A DNA stretch of 64,000 nt from Pycnopodia helianthoides (lineage: Eukaryota > Echinodermata > Asteroidea > Forcipulatida > Asteriidae). The position numbers were made by a program, and so were the translations under genes. Each line of letters opens with the position of its first letter. The stretch's first letter is position 1. The stretch covers positions 5,011,001-5,075,000 of the forward strand of contig CM063261.1 in NCBI GenBank assembly GCA_032158295.1, in the 5' to 3' direction. Positions 23,833-34,900 of the stretch are shown here, one piece after another. A model generated the notes under the pieces. That model made no database searches and was not told the DNA's origin. It worked only from the letters and a program-made list of their open reading frames with translations.

Positions 23833-25100
23833 CACTGTAAAAATGAAGGGCAAAGAAGTTGATGGGTAATCTGAAAATGGGCAAACTAGGTAATAATTCA
23901 TTAGATTGTTGGTTAAAACTTTCTCCAACATGTGTGGCATTTTCCCTGTTGGTTAACTGAAACAAAAACACTCAACAAATTGTAAATATACTACATCAGT
24001 TGGGTATTATTTATCAGTCTCAGAAAGCGAAGATGGGTTTACCCATTATATATAGCAAGAAAATATTCTTCTGCCTCATCGTTGGGCATCTTTCCCTAAA
24101 ACGAGTAATAAACACATACATTTGGGTAAAATTAAACCACATTGGGTGAATACTTCAACGCGTTATGCGCCATTGCTGCTCACAGATATGGCGGCGGACG
24201 GGAGTATCGAAGAGCTGTTGGAGAGCAGGGGGCTGTACAACGACATTGGGGAAACTTTCAAAGGTGAGTAAAAGTTGTCATGTATTAATTTACACAATTT
24301 ATTGTTCTCATGCAAATAACTGGGAAGTTATCAATTCTATGAGCCTAACACTTTCACAAGAACCCGAGAACTGTTGTTGCTGTTATACTATTACTATAGG
24401 CCTACACGTACACTAGGGCCTAAGTAATGGCTGCCTCGCTCGCTGTTGAGAACTGTTGTTGCTGTATGCCTACAAGTGTGTATGTACATACACTGGACGC
24501 CTCGCTCGCCGTTGCGTTCGCGGCATGCATGCGCCAAACCGTAATGTACTGCGCAATCCCTGCTCCGTCTGGCAGTTTGGGGAGAACTGAAGAATCCACA
24601 GCAATGTTTTCGTCAAAGCAACAACAGTTCTCAACATAACTTCCCAATTATTTGCATGAGAACAAAAAATTGTGTAAATTAATAACATGACAACTTTTAC
24701 TCACCTTTAAAAGATTCCCCAAGGTCGTTGTATAGCTTAAAAGCTAGCGGATTTAACCAGATCTTGGATAATATCATAGCCCAATAAATGGGTAATTAAT
24801 AATTATTATATACCCCGAAAATGATTAAACATTTTAACCAGATCATGGATAAAAGCAACGCCCAATAAGTGGGTAATTGATAATTTATTAAATGCCCAGA
24901 AAATGGGTAAACAAAAAATTACCCAACTGTTGGCTACCAAAATATACCCAACTATTGATGAGGAAATATTACCCAATTATTTGGCAATCAGAATGCCCAA
25001 CTGAGATGGGGAAAAAAGTACTTAAAAGATGGGCATGTTGATAGTTTAAGCAACGTTGGGTACAAAATTGGGTAAATTTTTGCCCTTTATTTTTACAGTG
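23833..25100. mobile_element. CACTG-ended TIR element (CACTA/EnSpm-like, non-autonomous)
   Basis: The left end CACTGTAAAAATGAAGGGCA and right end GCCCTTTATTTTTACAGTG form ~22-bp terminal inverted repeats with one mismatch. Both are flanked by TG (23831-23832, 25101-25102), consistent with a 2-bp target duplication. Subterminal regions are full of GGGTAA and CCCAAC motifs in both orientations. The middle contains an imperfect palindrome (arms about 24235-24380 and 24595-24735). No transposase is present. Confidence 0.8.
24188..24263 (+). pseudogene. Captured first-exon-like segment inside the TIR element
   Basis: ATG at 24188 in good context (AGATATGGCGGCG) opens a 25-codon frame beginning MAADGSIEELLESRGL and ending ETFK, cut by a canonical donor (AAAG|GTGAGTAA) in phase 1. 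The inverted arm near 24700-24735 holds the complementary donor region (ACTCACCTTT...CCCCAAGGTCGTTGT), so part of the exon was duplicated in the palindrome. Origin unknown. Exon-like structure inside a TIR element suggests a captured host exon, though a real alternative first exon cannot be excluded. Confidence 0.45.
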
Positions 25101-25363
25101 TGTCCGACTTCCTTAATTTACGGTATTGCGTTCCGTCTGAGCTTTTTGTCATTCCGTGATGATTAAGGTTGCATAGCTAGGGCAAAAGAAAGTAAAGGCA
25201 CGGGACAATACGCACATCACGTGGATTTTTGGCATTGCTAGCCATGGTACATGCGTCTTTGTTCCACATCACGTGATTTGTTCTTGACCAATAAAACTTC
25301 ACAATCTATTACCGTGGTATAACAAAAACAGCCAAGCAGTTCGGGTTTACTGCATTGCCCAGG
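25101..25363 (+). promoter_or_regulatory. Putative promoter and 5' leader of the discoidin gene
   Basis: Only 263 bp separate the TIR element from the ATG. Visible elements are two CACGTG-type sites (ATCACGTGG near 25217 and ATCACGTGA near 25267), a CCAAT box (near 25290) and a weak TATA-like GGTATAACA near 25316. Transcription start not determinable by eye. Confidence 0.35.
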
Positions 25364-25409
25364 ATGGAGGGAACAGCGCTTGCTACTCTGATGGTGTCTG
25401 CATTATCAG
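25364..25409 (+). CDS. Discoidin gene exon 1 (signal peptide)
   Basis: ATG in an AGGATGGAGG context; codes MEGTALATLMVSALS and one base of a Gly codon. Donor CAG|GTATTT. The G+GT split codon joins exon 2 exactly. Confidence 0.75.
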
Positions 25410-28400
25410 GTATTTATTCTCAAAATTCCCGGCGATTATCAAAATCAACATCTCTTATAGGATACAGTGCTATAAATTAGAAATAATTTAATCCATATTA
25501 CATTAAAGTCACTTAGCTTAAATGATTGAAAAGGAAGTTTAGGTGCAACTTCTGGACTTCTCACTGATCATGACAATCATGATCTACGATGATCAAATTG
25601 CTTTTCTTATTAACCTTTTACACAATCTAGTTTACATCGTGTTATTAACGATTTGTATGAGGCATTCAACGAAATCAGTGGCTCTTGATATTTTTAAATG
25701 ATTTATACCATTGACCATGATCTTTTACTGTTCAAATTAAGTAAGTATGATGTGTTAAGAAATGAGGATAAAAGCTATAAATTTGTTATTACTGATAGGA
25801 AGCAAGTCGTTAACTGCCATTGTAAAGTTTCAAAACCTAATCAAATTACGGTTGAGAGCTATTTTTTACCCTTTGTAACGACATTACCCAAAGCGTTATT
25901 TTTAGTTTCTGCAACTAAATTTGCCGATGATGTTGTTATCTATATTAATGATGTTAATCAAATGTTACAGTGTAATATTAATGACGTCTCTACATGGTTT
26001 GAAAATAATAGACTTTGCATAATCCAAGTAAGACTAGAACTATGCTTTTAAAACCTAGTCATACTCACATTACCAACTGAACTGAATGTTCATCTTGAGG
26101 GCACTCAACTTTAACAAGTACACAATAGTCGTTACCTAGAAGTAGAAGTTGACGGTAACCCCACCTGGGAACTTAAGGTTATAAGTCTCTGTAAATCTGA
26201 TGCCCACACGATGTGTTCTAACAGCCGTTTTACTTGACACGCTGTCCGCCGTGGACCATTATGTCCGACGTGGACCTTTATGTCCGACGTGGACCATTAT
26301 GTCCGACGTGGACCATTATGTCCGACGTGGACTAATATGTCCGACGAAATTGTTGAACCAGTTTGTCCAACCCTTTGTGTCCAACAAACAGATATGTCAG
26401 ACCCATTACGTCCTGCAAACCATTGTGTTGGACCCATTATGTCCTAAAAACCATTATGTCCTACAAACCATTATGTCCAACCCGTTATGTTTTGCAGACC
26501 ATTATGTCCGACCGATTATGTCCTTCAAACCACTATGTCCAACAAATTTGTGTCCAACAAACCATTACCTCCGACCTTTAATTTCCGACAAACTATTATG
26601 TCTGACCCATTGTGTTCGACCCATTGTGTCCGACGAACCATTATGTCCGACCTATTGTGTCCAACGAACCATTATGTCCGACACAAAGGTCCGACAAACC
26701 AGTACATTAATAACAACAACATTAGTCTGTCTAATGTATAAATGTGTCTATGGGCTTGCTTCAAGTCGACTAAGTAATGACGTAGAAATGTACTTAGATT
26801 GGCATACTATTAATACTATTAGTGCAGACTCCAAGTTAAAGGGACACACCGGTTAACTGTTTACCTAATTTAGTGATGTGGAATCACAGACAATATTGTT
26901 AGATGGTTGTTGTAAAAAGACAATCTTCAAAATATCGGAAAGGAAGGTCAAAGTGTTGTAAGCTACAAGACAGCACAAACATTACGACTTTATGACATGC
27001 GGATCAGGAGATATGATTGTTTGATTGTTTGAGCTTACTGTTTGGACCGAAAGTAAAGGTCAAAGTGGGGTCATCCGTTTGAACAAAATGTCACAAGTGT
27101 TGTTAGCTACAAGACAAAACAAACATTACAACTTTATGACATGTGGTTCAGGAAATATGATTTTTTAAGTATTCGGCTTTAAATTACTGTAAGTTGACAC
27201 CCGATGACGTCATGATGAAAAAAATGTGTTTTTCATCATGACGTAGGTACAAGATGGTATGTAACTTATACCATTCATGAAATGCCTTTAAAAAACACCT
27301 TCACTCACCTAGAAATTACATATGCTGGTCATGCACTATGTTTAATTTAATTTAACACTTGGTGACGTCATTATGACATCATAAAAGCGATGTTTTCTCA
27401 AAGTGAAGAGCTAACTATGTGCAAAGTTCGAAGTTTGTGTGATTCTGGGAAGTGTGTCTTTGTTGGCTGACGAAAAATGCTTACATTTGGACTAGACTTA
27501 CGCAGCCCATAGAGCCTTGCTATATGCACAGCCTAATGCCAAATCAGGCTAATAGTAGGCCAGCCAAAGTGTAAAATTACACTTTGGACGGCATAGTTTG
27601 TTAATGGCCGGTATCCATGCTAGATCTATTGTTAATAGCAAGGGGAAGACAATTAGGGTGGATGCCACCCTCAATTTTGAATTTTAAGGTCATTTTGAAG
27701 TCAAAAAGGTCAAATTAGGGATTTTTGGATTTTGCACAAAATTTGACCCCAAGTGATAGCTCTATCTATTTAATGTATTTTTATCATCATATTGACATAC
27801 CAAGCCTTTAAAACTAAGGGTTCATCTTTTATCTTGTACACAAATGTTTAGTAAAATGAAAACTAAAAGTGTCATTTTCTCAAAAAGTGCATATCTTAAG
27901 TATACCGAATAAGTTTGCACTCCCTATCTCTGAAGGTTATACCCAGGCAGTTTTTAATCAATTTTTTCAATTTCACACCTTTTTGTATGGTGTAATGAGA
28001 CAAGAAGGTATTTTCTTCACGCAGTACATTTGAATGCATACACTGTAGTGGGTCTATAGCTTGACATGGTGCTCAAAAACGGTATGTCTGATATCAAAGT
28101 TGTTTGTACTCCCAATCTTTCCAAGTTTTCATTTTCAGACTCCTACAAAGTTATCAAACTCGAAGGACAATGATGAATTAAAATGTTGAACATTTTTGCA
28201 ATAAACATGAAGTTGTGGCGTCATGATGAGACATTTTAGGTCAAAAAGTGACCTCATGCCAATGCTTGTATGTCTCTGAATATTATAACTACAGTATTTA
28301 TATTTGGACATATGATAGATCAAGACACGGCAAACATTTGAAAAGTTAACGCCAAATTCACATGATCTTTACTTCCGGTCGTACCGGAAGGTCATAGTTT

Positions 28401-28878
28401 GCCTTTGTGTAATTCTTAAAAAAAACACTTTCCCGGTTAAACAGTAGTTTTTGTATATCAGATCAACTTCAAATTAACACCATGTTAGGAAATTAATACA
28501 ACCTCCATCAGGTAGTTGTGACGTCATGGCGACGTTATCAGGTGTCAAAATACAGTAAATCAAAGTTTAATACTTCAAAAATTCATAACTCGAGAAGTAC
28601 TATTAATTCAATCTATACATCATCGGAGTGGTCTTGAAAAATGTAGCCATTACTATACAAAGTGGTACACCATTTAACCTTGACTTCCTGTTCCAACCGG
28701 AAGTTGAAAATTTCAAATTTCATACTTTGGGTTGAAATTTGGCATGTTGATAGACAGTGATATTGACTACGTAAATCTAAAGAAACAATATGATGACGTT
28801 ATTACTTTTTTTGAAACAAATATTTGAAATTTTGACCAATTATTACGGGTATTTTTTGACCCGCTGTCAAACCACGGG

Positions 28879-28932
<54 letters not shown>

Positions 28933-31900
28933 CGCGATCTAAACCAATTAAACGGTGGGCAAATCAACAGCAAGGTTCAAAGTCCATCAAACATGCTTGT
29001 GGTCTAGTCTCTGTTCAAGGTTTGCGCAGCCTGCTTTTGACAATACGCTTTCTTAGTCTCTATAAGACTTTGGTCACCTAGCTGAAACTTTGCATGTATC
29101 CAAATTGGGATCTGTTACATCCCAAAAAATTGTTCACACGACGATGACGCCATCAAGTGTGATATGACGTCACCTTAAAGGTGCAGGTTCAAGATCTATA
29201 TACTGAGATCTGGTAAATGCTTGGTCCTGGGGGACCTTGTTTTTTGTTCTTGCAACAAAAACTTATATCTAGTTTTATTTTTCTTCTCAGCTTCGTTTGT
29301 CCGCAAGCAAATGCATAGTTGTTAAACTTACATGAACTTGAAACTTGACATGTAGGTAGACATTAAGTTGTAGATGATTCTAAAAGTTGTGCCGTCGAGA
29401 TGACGTCATCAGGTGTCATGTTACGTTAAATAAAGTTTTAGTAAATGAAAAAAATAATTACTCACGAACCACACATTGGATTTTGACAATCTCTATATCA
29501 TCGGAGAGGTCTTTCATATCTTAACAATCGCTTCACACAATGTGACTCCATTTGAAAAATTCAAAAATTCATATCTCAAGAACTTCTTATACTGTAGTCG
29601 AAATGTTTACATCAGCATGTAGGTCCTTGAAACTCCTCAAAACCTTTGCAAAAAGATGACACCAATTGGACCTTAACTTCTGGTCGAAATCGGACGTTAA
29701 AGCCCACGTTAGTGTTGACCTGCATTTTAACTGTGTGTAATGCAAAAACACTGTGGCGGGCTGTTCCGCTCCACTGACCACATTGTACATGTGCAGTTTA
29801 ATCCAAATGTGAGCAATTTTGTCAGCCAGCAAAAGACACACTTCCAAAGATCACGCATCCTTCAAGCTTCGCACATAGTCAGTTCTTCAAATGTAGAAAA
29901 ACTGCTTTTTGCAGGTGTTGAAATAAAATTAACACAAATTTTAATATTTGAAAAAAAAATCATAACTTGTGAACCGTGGATTTTTACAATCGATACAATC
30001 ATCACAGAGGTCTTCTAGGAACATACAAACGCTACAAAGTGTGTGACCTCAATTGATCTTGTCTTCGTGTTAATCGCGGAAGTTAAATAGTAACCTTGAC
30101 ATTTATTTCCCGTGTAATAAATGTACTTTCCGTGAAATTTCAAAGCTATCAACAATCTTTTCATCGATTTAATTAAATATTGTACACATTAACACAATAC
30201 TGACCCCATTGATACCCGAACACCTAGTGTTTGTTTCTACAAACACTAAGTTCTAGATAACTTCTGGTTTGAACCGGAAGTCAAAGTCAAATGGGTCAAG
30301 TTTTGTGTAGCGTTTGTTACATCTTCAACGACCTGTCCGATGATGTGTAGATTGTAAAATTCCAACATGTGGTTCACGAGTTATGATTTTTTACAATATT
30401 CAACTTTGATTTAAAGTAATTCAAAATCTGATGACCTGATCATGACATCATCAAATGTTAAACATTTAGACTGTAATATAAGCAGTTTTTGAGATATGAA
30501 TTTTTGATGTTATCAACTTCCGTTTTGAGCCGGAAGTCAAGGTCAAATGGGGTCAAACTGTGTGTAGCAATTGTTAAGTATTGGACGACCTCTCCGATGA
30601 TGTATAGATTGAACAAATCCATTGTGTGGTTCATGAGTTATGATTTTTTCAAATATTAAACTTATTTTTTTAATGTAACTCAACACCCGATGACGTCATC
30701 ATGACGATTTAACTTTTCGGTTCATCTACAAGTTATACTCTACCTACATGTAAAGTTTCAAGTTGATACAATTTTCTACAACTGTGCGTTTTGATGCGGA
30801 CAATCGCCGCGCAGAAGAAGAAGAAAAACTTATAAAAAACAATAACAATGAGTTGTTCGCGCTGTTGCACGAACACCTCAAAAAAAACCCCGAACAATAA
30901 CAATGAGTTGTTTGCGCTGTTGCACGAACACCTCAAAAAAAAAACCGAACAATAACAATGAGTTGTTTGCGCTGTTGCACGAACACCTCAATAAAAACTT
31001 TAGCAAAAACAAGAGCTGTTTCGCTGCGCTGCGCTACGAAACAGCTTATGAAAACTTTAACGAAAACAAGAGCTGTTTCGCTGCGCTACGCTGCGAAACA
31101 GCTAAAAAACTTTTACGAAAACAAGAACTGTTTCGCAGCGCTACGCTGCGCGAAACAGCTAATTATGACTCGGAAACAGTTCTTAGAGGCCCTGTACACT
31201 ATTGGTAAAATCGAAAATCACAAATGTTTACAGATTCACTCATAACTTTCATGATTTAATTAAAGTAAGTCCGAAGCCACGATCGATCACAGAAAGGTTT
31301 AAGCAGGTTAGTGTGGACTACTTTGGTTTTTGGCGGGGGCTTTTCTGGATCCTCACAATTACGTCGCTGAGATTCTTGGTAATAAGGAAGAGCCCATCGT
31401 ATTTTTGCTGCAGTTTCGGTGGCAAGCCAACCTGCCGAGTATTGACTCGCAACGTAACTGCTGCACCAGCTTCGTACCTCTCGTTTGTCAACTTTAATTT
31501 GTAATTGTTACGTTGATTATACATGCATTCTTTTTTGAGTTGACTCCCTAGCAATATCTTAAGCCGCCTCAATTTTCCTCTCCAGTTCGTTGACATACTT
31601 GGGTGCTTCCAATGGCTCTCCAAGCGGTGTGCCTCCACATATCAGGTCAATAGGAAGTTGAACCTCTCGCCTGAACTAAGCATGTGTTATCCCAGTGCTT
31701 TCTTTGGGTGATGCGCGATATGCCATCAATACATGTGACACATGCAAGTCTCAATCTTTCTCGTTTTCAGCTATGAAGATGAAAACATCACCTTTAGCGT
31801 CCAGTTAAACCTCTCCGCCTGCCCGTCACTCTGTGGATGGTAAGGTGTGGTCCTTGTCTTGTTGATCCCAAATATACTACACAACCTCTGGAGAAGTGCA

Positions 31901-34900
31901 CTTTCGAATTGCCTACCTTAGTCGCAATGCAGTATTTGCGGTACCCCAAACCGACTAATAAACTCGTGCACCAGTGCATCCGCCACCACTTTTGCAGTAA
32001 TTGTCGCCACAGAGTAAGCTTCTGTCCGTTTCGTGAGTTAATCCGACACAGCTATTATGTAACGGTTACCTGCCTCAGTCTCTGGGAATGGACCGGTGAT
32101 ATCAATGGCAACTCGCTCTAGTAGAACCCCGGAAATCTGCTGCTTCAGCGGGGCTCTCTTCTTCGTGGGAATCTTGTGTTTTGCGCATAACAGGCACCAA
32201 TTCTTCACAGTGTCCCGCATCTCCTGCCAATAGAAACGGTGTTTTACCCTGTCCAACAGGTTCTTTATACCCAAAGGGCCTTCTGAACATAGTTCTCCCC
32301 AGGCTGGCCTTGTCCCTCTTGTCTCCAACCAGTCTATGACTGAGCAAAGTACTGGCTCCCTCAACTGCTTGTCCCGTTTTAGTCCGCACTTGAAAAACTC
32401 TCCAACCATGCAGTTTGGAATTCCTGCTGTAGCTGTCTGGCAGCTGGTAATACATTTCCAAAATGGATGATGGGTCACTACTCTTGATTTCTGTCTGCTC
32501 CTGTACCTGCTTGGCTTCCTCATCACTTGTTATCGACGGCATCTTACCCTCACACTGATCATCACCATGCTCCTTTTGGCCACTCCAAGGGGCGTGGTCA
32601 CATCTTCTTGGAAAAATGTGGCATTTCTTAGGCTGGAGTCAGCCCAGCATCTTTTATTCGGCTGAAGATAAGGTCCAGACGTTGCAGATGCTTATCAAAC
32701 GAACAGCTATACACAATGATGTTATCTAGGTACACCAGACACACCTGCCACTGTAGGCCCCGCAACACCCGATCCCTAAGACGCTCGAATGTGGAGGGCG
32801 CGTTGCAGAGCCCCAAAAGGCATGACCTCAAACTGATATAGCCCGCTTGGAGTGGCAAATGCTGTTTTCTCCGTGTGCTTGTCCTCCATGGGCACTTGCC
32901 AATAGCCCGACGCAAGGTCCAGCGTAGAGAAAAACTTCGACCCGTAAAGTGCATCTATAGTGTCATCAATACGGGGTAGTGGGTACGCGTCTTTCCGCGT
33001 AACTGCATTAATTATTCTGTAATCTATGCAGAAGCTATTAACCTTCCCATTCTTCTTCCGTACCAGAACGATTGGGGACGCCCATGGCCCGGTGGCAGGT
33101 TTGATAACCCCTCTCCTTAGCAATGATTTGACTTCAGCCTCCGCCACTTCCCTCTGACACACTGAGAGTCGGCTAGGCCTCTGCTTTATTGGAGCCACAT
33201 CTCCTGTCTCGATGTTGTGTTTCACTAAATCTGTCCGTCCAATGTCTCCTTCTCCACTTGAAAACTGCACTTGATATCTGCCAAGAAGCTCCTTCAGTTG
33301 CTCACTCTCGTGTTCCCATATGTGTCTTGAGGATCTTTAATGCAAGTCTTGCAAGTAATTGGGCAACGTCAAGTTCAACTTAGCTTCCCAAGAAGCCGTC
33401 CTCACTCTCTAGCTTTCCACGTTAGCAGGTGGGTTAGAAATAACAAGCTCGGGGCCTATTGAATCAACTGCATGAAACATTGCTGCTGTTGTCCCATGGT
33501 GAAGGGTAGTGGGATCATCTCTGGGGTTCATTAGGCGTAGGGGCACTACACTGGATCCAGTTCCTACTACTGAAGGTGCTACCATGGTGCAATTCTTCTC
33601 TGTAATAGACACTGTGGGTTATACCAGTCCACAGGGGACCATCATGTCGCTACCGTTAAGACTCCCCTGAATGAGCATTTCCGTCCTAGGAGGGATGACA
33701 ACAGTCTCAACAACCGTCACATCACACGACGACTCTAATGTCTCTCTGCTGTCTCCCAAAGAGGCAACATTGTTTCTCCCGACTCAAGAAATTTTTTCGT
33801 GACATCGATCACGCATCGCTCATTCCGCAAGAAGTCCAGTCCCAGCAACAAATCGTTTCCTATCGAGGCTACTATAAACCGATGTTGAACTTTCACTCCA
33901 GCCAGCTGCAACTCAGCTCCCAATTCCCCTCCAATCGCCAACTCCTTTCTGTCTGCCAGCATCCCTTACACCAGTACTTGTCACTGACGCCTGGTCCTCC
34001 TTGGACCACTGTTTAGTTATCCTTTCAGACAGCAAGGATACAGGTGCACCAGTATCTACCAAAACATCAACATGCACTCCATTGATGAGCGCGTCTACGT
34101 GCAACCCCTCACCAACTACAGCAGCAACATTCTCTGCTGTTACATCTATTTTGGGCCCCCCTGTTACAGCTGTCTCTTGGCCCTCAGATACGGCTCCTAA
34201 CAGTTTCCCTGACTTTGCTTGGAGTTATTTACTCCTACTGATCGTTTATTTCCTTTGCCACTACTACCGGATTCCCTTTTTATATATATATTTTTTTAGC
34301 TCGGGGCAATAGGGCTTGATGTGTCCCCATTCCTTGCAGTTGAAGCAATGTGGCCCTTTCTTGTCAAACCTTCTGTCAAAGTTTACTTGCTTCTCAAGCC
34401 TTTCCACTTTCTCTTTCTGCTGCTGTATGTCTGACCCCCCGGAACTGCCCCCTTCATTTGGTCTCTGCAAAGGCGACATCAACAGTAGCAGTCGTCAGTT
34501 TCTTGACCTCAGACGAGCAGTTGGCAACTGAATGGAAATTATCTGAAAGAGACCGTTTCTGTGAAAGGACTACCCCGAATCTCCCCACAACGTATACTCC
34601 CCTCCCCTCAGAGTCCGTAACAATTGTATGAGCCCCGACCTGTGCTGGCGTTTCCACTTCAGTTGGTCCCAGAGTGGGACACGCAGATTAACTGGCCTAA
34701 ATCTCTCGCGTTCGGAAGTTCCCCTACACCAGCAAATTGACCAAGCCTCTCAGACAATGTTTCTATTTCTTGAGTGAATCGTTGTTACTACCTTTCCAAA
34801 AAATGGTATAGATCTTGTCCATCCGTGGCTGAGTAGTTTATATATCTGCTTTGTCTTGCTTCAATGATGTTCGTCTGCTTTTGTTGTTTCAATCTAATCC

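Noticed and set aside
25698..26051. A host gene in intron 1
   Set aside because: The ADD box and DHDLLLFKL motifs identify it as a LINE reverse transcriptase remnant.
26200..26856. 218-residue Cys-rich open frame (MSDVDHYVRRG-like repeats)
   Set aside because: Produced by the TGTCCGAC minisatellite; all three frames give similar repetitive peptides.
30903..31245. Two overlapping ~100-residue frames with repeated motifs
   Set aside because: They are translations of the hairpin array at the 5' side of a Helitron-like element; the periodicity is that of the DNA repeat.
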